A stretch of 64,000 nucleotides of DNA from Pseudaminobacter soli (ex Li et al. 2025). GTDB taxonomy: Bacteria > Pseudomonadota > Alphaproteobacteria > Rhizobiales > Rhizobiaceae. The stretch is from contig NZ_PXYL01000004.1 in NCBI RefSeq assembly GCF_003012705.1, positions 62,001 to 126,000 on the forward strand. Direction: 5' to 3'. Under the pieces are notes generated by a model. It was not told where the DNA came from. It saw only the letters and a list, made by a program, of their open reading frames with translations, and searched no databases. Made by a program: the position numbers and the translations under genes. Below are positions 1 to 9,326 of the stretch, piece by piece; the stretch's first letter is position 1; each line of letters begins with the position of its first letter.

Positions 1-396
1 GGCGGCTATATCCCCGCTTTGTCGGAAGTGCTGCCGGTGATCGAGAAGGCCGGGCTGATGGTCACCGACATCGAGATCCTGCGCTTCCATTATGCCGAGA
101 CGCTGAAGGCCTGGCGCGAGCGCTTCATGGCCAATCGCGACAAGGCCAAGGCGATCTATGACGAACGCTTCTGCCGCATGTGGGAGTTCTATCTCGCCGG
201 CTCGGAAGCCTCGTTCCGCTGGCAGGAGATGATGAATTTCCAGATCCAGCTCACCCGCCGCAACGATGTGGTGCCGCTGACCCGCGACTATATCGGCAAG
301 TGCGAAAAGGCGCTCGCCATGCATGACGGCCCGCGCACCCCTGAGCCGAAGCCGAGCAAGCCGTCCAGGCGACGCATTTCCGAGGCGGGCGAATAG
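1..396 (+). CDS. cfa: Cyclopropane-fatty-acyl-phospholipid synthase, C-terminal part (5' end outside window)
   Basis: The open frame enters from the left edge and ends at TAG 394-396, so only about 131 C-terminal residues are visible. The segment GGYIPALSEVLPVIEKAG, followed by a Tyr/Trp-rich helix region (HYAETLKAWRERF, FCRMWEFYLAG), is the typical C-terminus of the SAM-dependent cyclopropane fatty acid synthase/mycolic acid methyltransferase family, which methylenates unsaturated acyl chains of membrane phospholipids. The catalytic and SAM-binding parts lie upstream and cannot be checked. The basic tail (KPSKPSRRR) is a common lineage-specific extension. Another member of the same methyltransferase family is possible but less likely. 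Confidence 0.85.
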   Translation, partial: GGYIPALSEVLPVIEKAGLMVTDIEILRFHYAETLKAWRERFMANRDKAKAIYDERFCRMWEFYLAGSEASFRWQEMMNFQIQLTRRNDVVPLTRDYIGKCEKALAMHDGPRTPEPKPSKPSRRRISEAGE

Positions 397-459
397 CCCG
401 CCCCTTGCCTTCCGGCGACTCAATCCGGAAATATGGGCCGACAGCCGGAGGGTAAGAGC

Positions 460-783
460 TTGAGCATCCCGATCTTCGTCGCCGCAGCGATCTGCGAAAT
501 CGCCGGCTGCTTTTCGTTCTGGGCGTGGTGGCGCCTGGAAAAATCAGCGCTGTGGCTCGTTCCGGGGATAGCCCTGCTGATGGCCTTTGCCTGGCTGCTC
601 ACCTTCGTCGAATCGGACGCCGCCGGCCGCGCCTATGCCACCTATGGGGGCATCTACATCGCCGCCTCGCTCGCCTGGCTGTGGGTTGCCGAAGGCGTGC
701 GGCCGGACCGCTGGGATGTTCTGGGCGCCGCAGTCTGTCTCGCGGGCGCCGGCATCATCCTGTTCGCGCCACGCGCGGCATAG
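460..783 (+). CDS. YnfA/UPF0060 family small membrane protein
   Basis: About 107 residues with four predicted hydrophobic helices and the family hallmarks [33 protein letters not shown] and [10 protein letters not shown]. The family resembles small multidrug resistance proteins, but its function is not established. I chose the TTG at 460 because it gives the usual family N-terminus and follows a GGAGGG-like ribosome site at about 447-452. An ATG at 433 would add nine residues that do not look like the family. It stands alone between cfa and a leftward gene. Confidence 0.8.
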   Translation: MSIPIFVAAAICEIAGCFSFWAWWRLEKSALWLVPGIALLMAFAWLLTFVESDAAGRAYATYGGIYIAASLAWLWVAEGVRPDRWDVLGAAVCLAGAGIILFAPRAA

Positions 784-796
784 GCAGTGCCTGCCA

Positions 797-1270
797 TCAG
801 CCCTTCAGCGGAATCCAGATTTCCAGGCCGCCATTGCCGGTCCGTCCATTGAATTCGGGGCCGTAACGCTCGAAGTTGGGCGCGTCGGCCGCCTGGAATT
901 TCGAGTTCGGCAGCCAGTTGCGCCAGATGGCGTCAATCGTGTTGCGGATCGTCGAAATGTGGTCGCTGTGGGTGAACACCGCATATTTCTGCGGCGCCAG
1001 GCGCACACAGCTGAACTCCTTCGGCATGTCCGAAAAATCGGTCACTTCCACGGCGGCCACATATTCGAAGCTGGTTTCGTCGAAATTGAAGCATAGCCCG
1101 TACCACGCGTTCGGCACCGCGCCGGGAATGCTTCCCTGATAATCGTCGAAGCGTTGCCAGAGCGCGGGAATGCCGGCGACATTGTCGTAGTCGTAGCGCT
1201 CGCCAAGTCCGGCGATCAGCATTGCCTTGCCATCGACGAAGCGCGGTTCTTCCAATCTTGTTTCGTCCAT
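797..1270 (-). CDS. GyrI-like/AraC effector-binding domain protein
   Basis: A 157-residue single-domain protein resembling the effector-binding domain found in GyrI (SbmC), Rob and BmrR. It shows the family pattern: AGLGERYDY near the N-terminus, WQRFDDY, a central YGLCFNFDETSFEYVAAVEV strand pair and a C-terminal ELWIPLK-like ending (GLEIWIPLKG). No DNA-binding domain is fused, so it is either a free-standing small-molecule binder or an antitoxin-like gyrase protector; sequence alone cannot decide. ATG 1270 is preferred, with GGAG nine bases upstream; GTG at 1285 is an alternative. Convergent with the YnfA-type gene. Confidence 0.72.
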   Translation of the reverse strand: MDETRLEEPRFVDGKAMLIAGLGERYDYDNVAGIPALWQRFDDYQGSIPGAVPNAWYGLCFNFDETSFEYVAAVEVTDFSDMPKEFSCVRLAPQKYAVFTHSDHISTIRNTIDAIWRNWLPNSKFQAADAPNFERYGPEFNGRTGNGGLEIWIPLKG

Positions 1271-1559
1271 CACGATCGGCTCCACGAGTTCGACATTGCG
1301 CCCGCACGCCTGCTGCGCACGATGACTTTATAAGCCAGCAGCACGTGGCAGCGAAGTCCCGCTCACCTTTCCTGTTCTGTTCTCGCCGCCGCGCCGCTAT
1401 TCTGTGCAAACGATTCGCGTCAACCTGGATTTGCATAGCCGACCAAGCAGCCTGTGGATGGCTTGGGATGGCTGTGAATTATGGGAACCAAGGGGCGATT
1501 GTTCACAAGCCGGCGTCCGTGTCTGGTACCGCAGGGAACAGGGCAAGATCGGGGACAAA

Positions 1560-3047
1560 ATGGCAGAGGCGGCACGAAAATTCGAGGTGGCGGAGCCCAC
1601 CCTTTATCGCGAGGCACCCAACAATATCGAGGCGGAACAGGCGCTTCTGGGTGCGATCATGGTCAACAACGACGCCTATTACCGCGTCTCGGACTTCCTC
1701 AAGGCCGCGCATTTCTACGAGCCGCTGCACCGCAAGATCTTCGAGGTCGCGAGCGAGTTGATCCGCATGGGCAAGATGGCGAATCCCGTCACGCTCAAGA
1801 CCTTCCTGCCCTCGGACGAGAAGGTCGGTGACATGACCGTCGCCCACTACCTCGCCCGACTCGCGGCCGAGGCCGTCACCGTCATCAACGCCTCCGACTA
1901 TGGCCGCGCCATTTACGACCTCGCCACGCGCCGCGCGCTGATCACGGTCGGCGAGGACATGGTCAACATCGCCTATGACGCGCCGGTCGACATGTCGCCG
2001 GGCGAGCAGATCGAGGACGCCGAGCGGCGCCTGTTCGAACTGGCCGAAACCGGCCGCTACGACGGCGGCTTCGAGAGCTTCAACGATGCGGTGAAGACCG
2101 CCGTCGACATGGCCAACGCCGCCTATATGCGCGACGGCCACCTCTCCGGCATTTCCACCGGCTTGCGCGACGTCGATCGCAAGCTCGGCGGCCTGCAACC
2201 CTCCGACTTGATCATCCTTGCCGGCCGCCCGGCCATGGGCAAGACCTCGCTGGTTACCAACATCGCCTTCAATATCGCCCACGCCTATCAGCCCGCGCAG
2301 CAGGCCGACGGGTCGTTCAAGGCCGCCAATGGCGGGGTGGTCGGCTTCTTCTCGCTCGAAATGTCGGCAGAACAGCTGGCAACCCGTATCATTTCCGAGC
2401 AGACGGAAATCTCGTCATCGAAGATCCGCCGCGGCGAAATCACCGAGGCCGATTTCGAGAAGCTGGTCGCCTGCTCGCAGACCATGCAGAAGATCCCGCT
2501 CTTCATCGACGCGACCGGTGGTATCTCGATCGCCCAGCTCGCTGCGCGTGCGCGCCGCCTGAAGCGCCAGCGCGGCCTGGAAGTCATCGTCATCGACTAC
2601 GTGCAGCTGATGCAGGGCTCGAGCTCCAAATCCACTAACCGCGTGCAGGAAATCACCGAAATCACCACCGGCCTGAAGGCGCTGGCGAAGGAACTCAACG
2701 TTCCGATCATCGCGCTCTCACAGCTCTCCCGTCAGGTCGAAAACCGCGACGACAAGCGCCCGCAGCTCTCCGACCTCCGCGAATCGGGCTCGATCGAGCA
2801 GGACGCGGACGTGGTGCTCTTCGTCTATCGCGACGAATATTACCTGCAGAACAAACAGCCTGAGGAAGGCACGCCGGAATATGAGGACTGGCGGATCAAG
2901 TTCGAGAAGGTGAAGGGCAAGGCCGAACTCATCATCGCCAAGCAGCGTCACGGCCCCACCGGCACCGTCGATCTCGCATTCGAGGGCCAATACACCCGCT
3001 TCTCCGACCTCGCCGAAGAGCATCAGATGCCGGAACGGTACGAGTAG
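1560..3047 (+). CDS. dnaB: Replicative DNA helicase DnaB
   Basis: Hexameric 5'-3' helicase of the replisome. The 495-residue product has the N-terminal DnaB domain (about 20-125, NNIEAEQALLGAIMVNNDAY), then the RecA-like ATPase core with Walker A GRPAMGKTS at 222-230, Walker B VIVIDYVQLM near 342-351 and the C-terminal SDLRESGSIEQDADVV motif. The ATG at 1560 is chosen because the family N-terminus begins there and GGGGAC lies just upstream. The open frame extends further to 1404, but that part has no family resemblance. Length is normal and no intein is present. Followed 45 bp later by radA. Confidence 0.97.
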   Translation: MAEAARKFEVAEPTLYREAPNNIEAEQALLGAIMVNNDAYYRVSDFLKAAHFYEPLHRKIFEVASELIRMGKMANPVTLKTFLPSDEKVGDMTVAHYLARLAAEAVTVINASDYGRAIYDLATRRALITVGEDMVNIAYDAPVDMSPGEQIEDAERRLFELAETGRYDGGFESFNDAVKTAVDMANAAYMRDGHLSGISTGLRDVDRKLGGLQPSDLIILAGRPAMGKTSLVTNIAFNIAHAYQPAQQADGSFKAANGGVVGFFSLEMSAEQLATRIISEQTEISSSKIRRGEITEADFEKLVACSQTMQKIPLFIDATGGISIAQLAARARRLKRQRGLEVIVIDYVQLMQGSSSKSTNRVQEITEITTGLKALAKELNVPIIALSQLSRQVENRDDKRPQLSDLRESGSIEQDADVVLFVYRDEYYLQNKQPEEGTPEYEDWRIKFEKVKGKAELIIAKQRHGPTGTVDLAFEGQYTRFSDLAEEHQMPERYE

Positions 3048-3092
3048 CGCCCTCCGTGCAAAAGCGCTTGATCACCCTGCCGGAGACCGCCC

Positions 3093-4490
3093 TTGGCTAA
3101 GACCCGCGTCCAGTTCGTCTGCCAGAACTGCGGCACTGCGCATACGCGCTGGGCCGGCAAATGCGATGCCTGCGGCGAGTGGAACACGCTGGTCGAGGAA
3201 GGCACCAATAGCGGCATCGGCAGCGGTCCGGCCTCCATGCGCAGCGCCCGCAAGGGCCGGCCGGTCACGCTGACCACGCTGTCGGGCGATATCGAGGATG
3301 CGCCGCGCATCGCGTCGGGCATCGGCGAACTCGACCGGGCCACCGGCGGCGGCTTCGTGCGCGGCTCGGCGCTTCTGGTCGGTGGCGACCCCGGCATCGG
3401 CAAATCCACCCTGCTGACGCAGGCCGCCGCGGCTCTTGCCTCGCGCGGCCACCGCATCGTCTATGTCTCGGGCGAAGAGGCCGTGGCGCAGATCCGCCTG
3501 CGCGCCCAGCGCCTCGGCGTCGCCGCCTCGGCGGTAGAGCTGGCGGCCGAAACCAATGTCGAGGACATCCTCGCGACCATAGCCGAAGGCAAGCGGCCCG
3601 ACCTCGTCATCATCGATTCGATCCAGACGCTGTGGACCGACCTTGCCGACTCCGCGCCCGGCACCGTCACCCAGGTGCGCTCCTCCGCGCAGGCGATGAT
3701 CCGCTACGCCAAGTCCACCGGCGCTGCTGTCGTGCTGGTCGGCCACGTCACCAAGGAAGGCCAGATCGCCGGCCCCCGCGTGGTCGAGCACATGGTCGAC
3801 GCGGTGCTCTATTTCGAAGGCGAAGGCGGCCACCACTACCGGATCCTCCGCACGGTAAAGAATCGTTTTGGCCCCACCGACGAGATTGGCGTGTTCGAAA
3901 TGTCGGACAAGGGTCTGCGCGACGTCGCCAATCCTTCCGAGCTGTTTTTGGGCGAACGCCACGCCAAGTCGCCGGGTGCTGCGGTCTTTGCCGGCATGGA
4001 GGGCACGCGCCCCGTGCTGGTCGAGATCCAGGCGCTGGTGGCACCCTCCACTCTCGGCACGCCGCGGCGTGCGGTGGTGGGCTGGGACAGTCCGCGCCTT
4101 GCCATGGTGCTGGCGGTGCTCGAAGCCCATTGCGGCGTGCGCTTCGGCCAGCACGACGTCTATCTCAACGTCGCCGGCGGTTACCGCATCTCGGAGCCGG
4201 CGGCAGACCTTGCGGTTGCAGCCGCACTGGTTTCCTCGCTCACCGGTCTTGCTCTGCCCGCCGATTGCGTCTATTTCGGCGAAATCAGTCTTTCAGGCGC
4301 GATTAGGCCGGTTGCCCATGCGCAGCAGCGCCTCAAAGAAGCCGAAAAGCTGGGGTTTGGACAGGCAGTCCTGCCGAAGGGCAGCGAGGAAATGTCCGGG
4401 GGGATCGGGTCCGGTGCTTTCCAACCCGCGACACTCACGGACCTCGTTGTGCGGATCGCGGGATCCCTGCGCCGAAACACGGACGACTGA
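3093..4490 (+). CDS. radA: DNA repair protein RadA (Sms)
   Basis: RadA is a RecA-related hexameric helicase that helps branch migration and processing of recombination intermediates. The 465-residue protein has the N-terminal zinc finger (C10-x2-C13 and C24-x2-C27), Walker A GGDPGIGKST around residue 95, the family-specific KNRFG motif (TVKNRFGPTDEIGVFEM), and a C-terminal Lon-protease-like domain. The start is TTG at 3093, which sets the MAKTRVQFVCQNCG N-terminus; no ATG is better placed. It sits between dnaB and cvpA, a standard Rhizobiales order. Confidence 0.96.
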   Translation: MAKTRVQFVCQNCGTAHTRWAGKCDACGEWNTLVEEGTNSGIGSGPASMRSARKGRPVTLTTLSGDIEDAPRIASGIGELDRATGGGFVRGSALLVGGDPGIGKSTLLTQAAAALASRGHRIVYVSGEEAVAQIRLRAQRLGVAASAVELAAETNVEDILATIAEGKRPDLVIIDSIQTLWTDLADSAPGTVTQVRSSAQAMIRYAKSTGAAVVLVGHVTKEGQIAGPRVVEHMVDAVLYFEGEGGHHYRILRTVKNRFGPTDEIGVFEMSDKGLRDVANPSELFLGERHAKSPGAAVFAGMEGTRPVLVEIQALVAPSTLGTPRRAVVGWDSPRLAMVLAVLEAHCGVRFGQHDVYLNVAGGYRISEPAADLAVAAALVSSLTGLALPADCVYFGEISLSGAIRPVAHAQQRLKEAEKLGFGQAVLPKGSEEMSGGIGSGAFQPATLTDLVVRIAGSLRRNTDD

Positions 4491-4543
4491 CCGGGCCGGG
4501 CGGCGCGGTACGGCACGAGCTGTCATGATGGAGTGAGAACGAC

Positions 4544-5146
4544 ATGCCGATTACCCTGCTTGACGGAATTCTCGTCGGCTTCACTCTTGTGTCCGCCATG
4601 CTGGCCATGGTGCGCGGTTTTTCGCGCGAGGTCCTTTCCGTCGTGTCCTGGATTGCAGCGGCGGCGGCGGCCTATTTCTTCTATCCGATGGTGCTGCCCT
4701 ATGTGCAGCCGCACATCGACAACGACAAGATCGCGATGGGCGCGTCAGCCGGCATCGTCTTCATCGTCGCGCTGATCGTGGTGACGGTGGTCACCATGAA
4801 GATCGCCGATTTCATCATCGATTCCCGCGTCGGCGCGCTCGACCGCACGCTGGGCTTCCTTTACGGCGCCGCGCGCGGCATACTGGTAGTCGCGGTCGGC
4901 CTGATGTTCTTCAACTGGCTTGTCGGCACCAACCCGCCGGCCTGGATTGCCAACGCCAAGTCCAAGCCCCTGCTGGAAGGCATCGGCACCAAGATCGAGA
5001 ACATGATGCCGGAAGACCCGGAGAAGTCGATCCTGAAGCGTCTGAAGCACGGCGAGACGCCGGAAACCGAGCCGGGCACCGCGCCCGCCGATGGTTCGGC
5101 CGAAGCGCCGCAGGACGATAACGCCACCGCCCCGGCGGACAATTGA
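4544..5146 (+). CDS. cvpA: CvpA family membrane protein
   Basis: A 200-residue inner-membrane protein with about four hydrophobic segments in its first 130 residues and an acidic, Pro/Ala-rich cytoplasmic-type tail (ETEPGTAPADGSAEAPQ). The N-terminus (TLLDGILVGFTLVSAMLAMVRGFSREVLS) is the CvpA signature. CvpA is named for colicin V production in E. coli; its molecular role is not settled. As in many proteobacteria it lies directly upstream of purF (58 bp gap), suggesting one transcript. GGAGTGAGAA precedes the ATG. Confidence 0.9.
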   Translation: MPITLLDGILVGFTLVSAMLAMVRGFSREVLSVVSWIAAAAAAYFFYPMVLPYVQPHIDNDKIAMGASAGIVFIVALIVVTVVTMKIADFIIDSRVGALDRTLGFLYGAARGILVVAVGLMFFNWLVGTNPPAWIANAKSKPLLEGIGTKIENMMPEDPEKSILKRLKHGETPETEPGTAPADGSAEAPQDDNATAPADN

Positions 5147-5204
5147 TGTGGCGCCTCTGGCGCCGTCGCCCTATATGAGGGCTTTCTGACGAGAGACTGG
5201 CCCG

Positions 5205-6674
5205 ATGTCTAAAGCGGACGACACCTTGCTCGGCGAGGCCGATGACCATTTCCACGACGAGTGCGGCGTGTTCGGCATTTTTGGCCGACAGGATGCGGCG
5301 GCCATCGTCACCCTCGGCCTGCACGCCTTGCAGCACCGGGGACAGGAAGCGGCCGGCATCGTTTCCTATGACGGCTCGCAATTCCACGTCGAGCGCCATG
5401 TCGGCCTGATCGGCGACAATTTCACCAAGCCGCGGGTAATCGACAGCCTGAAGGGCAACCGCGCCATCGGCCACACCCGCTACGCCACCACGGGCGGCGC
5501 CGGCCTGCGCAACGTGCAGCCGCTTTTTGCCGAACTTGCCGATGGCGGCTTCGCTATCGCCCACAACGGCAACATCACCAACGCGATGACGGTCCAGCGC
5601 GCCTTGCAGAAGCAGGGCGCGATCTTTTCATCCACCTCCGACACCGAAACCATCCTGCATCTGGTGGCGACCAGTCGCGAGAAGGATTTCAACGCCCGCT
5701 TCATCGAGGCGGTGCGTCAGCTGGAAGGCGCGTTCTCGCTCGTGGCGCTGACCTCCAAGAAGATGATCGGCTGCCGCGACCCCCTCGGCATCCGCCCGCT
5801 GGTGCTGGGCGACCTTGACGGGGCCTATATCCTCGCCTCCGAAACCTGCGCGCTCGACATCATCGGCGCCCGCTTCGTGCGCGACCTCAAGCCCGGCGAG
5901 ATGGTCATCGTCACCGCCAAGGGCATCGAGAGCCTGTTCCCGTTCGAGCCGGTGAAGCCGCGCTTCTGCATCTTCGAATATGTCTATTTCGCCCGCCCCG
6001 ACTCCACCGTCGAGGGCCGCAACGTCTATGAGGTGCGCAAGCGCATCGGCATGGAGCTGGCGATCGAGAATCCGGTCGAGGCCGACATCGTCGTGCCGGT
6101 GCCGGATTCCGGCACGCCGGCGGCCATCGGCTTTGCCCAGCAGGCCGGCCTGCCCTTCGAGCTCGGCATCATCCGCAACCACTATGTCGGCCGCACCTTC
6201 ATCTCGCCCGGCGATTCCATCCGCCACATGGGCGTCAAGCTGAAGCACAACGCCAACCGCCGCATGATCGAGGGCAAGCGCGTGGTGCTGGTCGACGATT
6301 CCATCGTGCGCGGCACCACCAGCCAGAAGATCGTGCAGATGGTGCGCGACGCGGGCGCCAAGGAGGTGCATATGCGCATCGCCTCGCCGCCGACGCGCGC
6401 ATCGTGCTTCTACGGTGTCGACACGCCGGAAAAGTCCAAGCTGCTCGCCTCGCGTATGTCGATCGAGGAGATGGCGGAATTCATCCGCGTCGATTCGCTG
6501 GGCTTCCTGTCCATCGAGGGTCTTTACCGCGCCGTCGGCGAGGCCAACCGGAACATGGAACAGCCGCAGTTCTGCGACGCCTGCTTCACGGCCGAATATC
6601 CGACGCGCCTGCTCGACCACGAAGGCGCCGACAATGTGCGCACCCTGTCGCTGCTGGCGACCGGCGGGCAATAA
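5205..6674 (+). CDS. purF: Amidophosphoribosyltransferase
   Basis: First committed enzyme of purine synthesis: glutamine plus PRPP gives 5-phosphoribosylamine. The 489-residue product begins with a short propeptide, and Cys20 in DECGVFGIFG is the expected mature N-terminal nucleophile of the class II glutaminase domain (about 20-250). The phosphoribosyltransferase half carries the PRPP loop VVLVDDSIVRGTTS near 360-373. PDSGTPAAIGFAQ and the C-terminal MSIEEMAEFI region are also typical. It follows cvpA and precedes a dehydrogenase gene by 76 bp. Confidence 0.97.
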   Translation: MSKADDTLLGEADDHFHDECGVFGIFGRQDAAAIVTLGLHALQHRGQEAAGIVSYDGSQFHVERHVGLIGDNFTKPRVIDSLKGNRAIGHTRYATTGGAGLRNVQPLFAELADGGFAIAHNGNITNAMTVQRALQKQGAIFSSTSDTETILHLVATSREKDFNARFIEAVRQLEGAFSLVALTSKKMIGCRDPLGIRPLVLGDLDGAYILASETCALDIIGARFVRDLKPGEMVIVTAKGIESLFPFEPVKPRFCIFEYVYFARPDSTVEGRNVYEVRKRIGMELAIENPVEADIVVPVPDSGTPAAIGFAQQAGLPFELGIIRNHYVGRTFISPGDSIRHMGVKLKHNANRRMIEGKRVVLVDDSIVRGTTSQKIVQMVRDAGAKEVHMRIASPPTRASCFYGVDTPEKSKLLASRMSIEEMAEFIRVDSLGFLSIEGLYRAVGEANRNMEQPQFCDACFTAEYPTRLLDHEGADNVRTLSLLATGGQ

Positions 6675-6750
6675 GGGCTCGTCCCGATTTCTTGGTTTTG
6701 AATCCCACCCTGCGTCGTTTTCCGCGCAGGGCGCCCGCTAGAGGACTGGC

Positions 6751-7497
6751 ATGACTGCAACTCCCGACCTTTCCAACCGCATCGCTCTCGTCACCGGCGC
6801 CTCGCGCGGTATCGGCTACCAGATCGCCAAGCAGATTGCGGCGGCCGGCGCGCATGTGATTGCGGTGGCACGCACGGTGGGCGGGCTCGAGGACCTCGAC
6901 GACGAGATCAAGGCCGCTGGCGGCCAGGCGACGCTTGTGCCGCTCGACCTCACCGACATGGAAGGCATCGACCGCCTCGGCGGCGCCATCAACGAGCGCT
7001 GGGGCAAGCTCGACATTCTCGTCGCCAATGCCGGCGTGCTCGGCGTCATCTCGCCGATCGGCCATATCGAGGCCAAGACGTTCGACAAGGTCATGGCGAT
7101 CAACGTCACCAGCACCTGGCGGCTAATCCGCTCGCTCGACCCGCTGCTGCGCAAGTCGGATGCCGGCCGTGCGATCCTGCTGTCCTCGGGCGCGGCGCAT
7201 TCGGCCCGTGCCTTCTGGGGTCCCTACGCCGCCTCCAAGGCCGCCGTCGAAGCGATGGGCCGCTCCTGGGCCGACGAGACCCGCAACATGCCGCTGCGCG
7301 TCAACAGCGTCGATCCCGGCCCGACCCGCACCGCCATGCGCGCTCTGGCCGTGCCCGGCGAAAACCCCGACAACCTGCCCACGCCGGCCGAGATCGCCAC
7401 CAAAATCCTGCCGCTTGCCAGCCCGACGCTGCGCGAGACCGGAATGCTCTACCAGGCATGGCAGGAACGTTTTGTCTCCTACCGCGGCCCGGAATAA
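6751..7497 (+). CDS. Short-chain dehydrogenase/reductase (SDR), YciK-like
   Basis: A 248-residue classical SDR oxidoreductase with the NAD(P) loop TGASRGIG at 15-22, the NAG motif (LVANAGVLG), catalytic Ser in LLSSGAAHS, and Tyr159/Lys163 in GPYAASK. The substrate is not evident. The C-terminal RVNSVDPGPTRTAMR stretch is usual for SDRs. GAGGA lies upstream of the ATG. Its placement behind purF is conserved in Rhizobiales as far as I recall, but no functional link to purine synthesis can be read from the sequence. Confidence 0.88.
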   Translation: MTATPDLSNRIALVTGASRGIGYQIAKQIAAAGAHVIAVARTVGGLEDLDDEIKAAGGQATLVPLDLTDMEGIDRLGGAINERWGKLDILVANAGVLGVISPIGHIEAKTFDKVMAINVTSTWRLIRSLDPLLRKSDAGRAILLSSGAAHSARAFWGPYAASKAAVEAMGRSWADETRNMPLRVNSVDPGPTRTAMRALAVPGENPDNLPTPAEIATKILPLASPTLRETGMLYQAWQERFVSYRGPE

Positions 7498-7514
7498 GCC
7501 TAGCGTCCGTTTGG

Positions 7515-7669
7515 TGCGTCCTTCGAGGCTCGCTTCGCTCGCTCCTCAGGATGAGGGAGGTCAGCGCCAACGCTTCTCATTCAATGGTGTGTCCGAGGTT
7601 AGGCAAGGATCTGCGCCAACGGTCCTCATCCTGAGGTGCTCGCCCGTAGGGCGAGCCTCGAAGGACGCA
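7515..7669. repeat. Inverted pair of palindromic intergenic repeats
   Basis: Two copies of one repeat face each other at 7515-7558 and 7624-7669. Both share TGCGTCCTTCGAGGCTCGC at one end and CCTCAGGATGAGG at the other, and each has its own inner palindrome (CTCGCTTCGCTCG or CTCGCCCGTAGGGCGAG). The pair could fold into a large cruciform or RNA hairpin. It fills the convergent gap between the SDR gene and the OsmC gene and may also end transcription from both sides. Related copies lie at 10794-11077. Confidence 0.8.
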
Positions 7670-7684
7670 CTGACAAGGCGAGGT

Positions 7685-8200
<516 letters not shown>

Positions 8201-8392
8201 GCCAATCTCCCGATTACGTAATTGCGCCAACCTATCATGCCGGACGGCTCGCGTCCCGCAGGGGCTCCCCGATCCAACGATCATTGGTCCTAATGCTCCC
8301 AGCCGTCTGGCTTAGCCCGGCTGCGCGCGGCGGTCGTATAGCTCACCTAGCGTCGCTGCGTGGGGCAGACGCCGATTCCTCAGGACTGCCAC

Positions 8393-9280
8393 ATGGCCAA
8401 TGCCGTTATTGTCGACACGCGCGAACGCATCTACGCGGGCATCTTCTTCACCGGCATCGCCTATTTCCTGTTTTCGGCACAGGACGCCTCGATCAAGCTC
8501 TTGGTCACCGGCCTCAGCGTCTGGCAGATCCTGTTCTTCCGCAGCGCCACCATTCTTGCAGGCGCGCTCGCCGTCGGCGGCCGCAAGCTGGTGGTCGAAT
8601 CGTTCCGCTCGCCGGCCGTCGTGCCGATGCTGCTACGCAGCTTCCTCATCCTCGGCGCCTGGCTCTGCTACTACAACGCCGCGAAATATCTGCAGCTGGC
8701 CGAACTGACCACGATCTATTTCGGGGCACCGGTCATCGTCACGCTGCTGTCGATCTTCGTCCTGGGCGAAAAGGTGCCGCTGGTGCGCTGGGTGGCGGTG
8801 CTCATCGGCTTCGTCGGCGTCTATGTCGCCTGCGATCCGGCAACGCTCGGCATCACTGCGCCGGTGGCCATGGTGCTGGCTGCCGCCTGCCTCTGGGCAC
8901 TCGCCATCGTTCTGATGCGCAAGATCGCGCTGCACGAGAGCACGATGGTGCAGATCGTACTCAACAACGCCTTCTTCCTCGTCATTGCCGGCGTGCCGCT
9001 GATCTTCGTGTGGCAGACGCCGATGCTCTACGAATGGCTCCTGCTGATCGGCCTCGGCGCCGTCGGCGGCCTAGGCCAGTTTGCGCTGTTCGAAGGCATG
9101 AAGCGCGCGCCCGTCTCGGTCATCGCGCCGTTCGAATATACTTCGCTGATCTGGGCCTTCATCTTCGGCTATGCGATCTGGGGCGACGTTCCGCGCCACG
9201 AGGTGTTCATGGGCGCAACGCTCATTTTCCTCGCGGGCGTGGTCATCATTCTCGGAGAGCGCTTCCGCAAGCAGGACTGA
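8393..9280 (+). CDS. EamA/DMT family permease
   Basis: A 295-residue integral membrane protein with about ten hydrophobic helices arranged as two EamA repeats. LAELTTIYFGAPVIVTLLSI and APVSVIAPFEYTSLIWAF are the typical end-of-repeat helices. The drug/metabolite transporter superfamily exports small metabolites; the substrate cannot be predicted. ATG 8393 is preferred over an upstream GTG because hydrophobic sequence and family similarity start shortly after it. A second EamA gene follows after 46 bp, probably on the same transcript. Confidence 0.85.
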   Translation: MANAVIVDTRERIYAGIFFTGIAYFLFSAQDASIKLLVTGLSVWQILFFRSATILAGALAVGGRKLVVESFRSPAVVPMLLRSFLILGAWLCYYNAAKYLQLAELTTIYFGAPVIVTLLSIFVLGEKVPLVRWVAVLIGFVGVYVACDPATLGITAPVAMVLAAACLWALAIVLMRKIALHESTMVQIVLNNAFFLVIAGVPLIFVWQTPMLYEWLLLIGLGAVGGLGQFALFEGMKRAPVSVIAPFEYTSLIWAFIFGYAIWGDVPRHEVFMGATLIFLAGVVIILGERFRKQD

Positions 9281-9326
9281 CCATCCCGACAGCACCCTGT
9301 CAGGATCGCTACACTAGGATCGTCGC

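Noticed and set aside
1404-1559. Upstream extension of dnaB
   Set aside because: 52 residues without similarity to DnaB; the family N-terminus and ribosome site are at 1560. TGTGGAT words here resemble DnaA boxes but do not match the consensus well.
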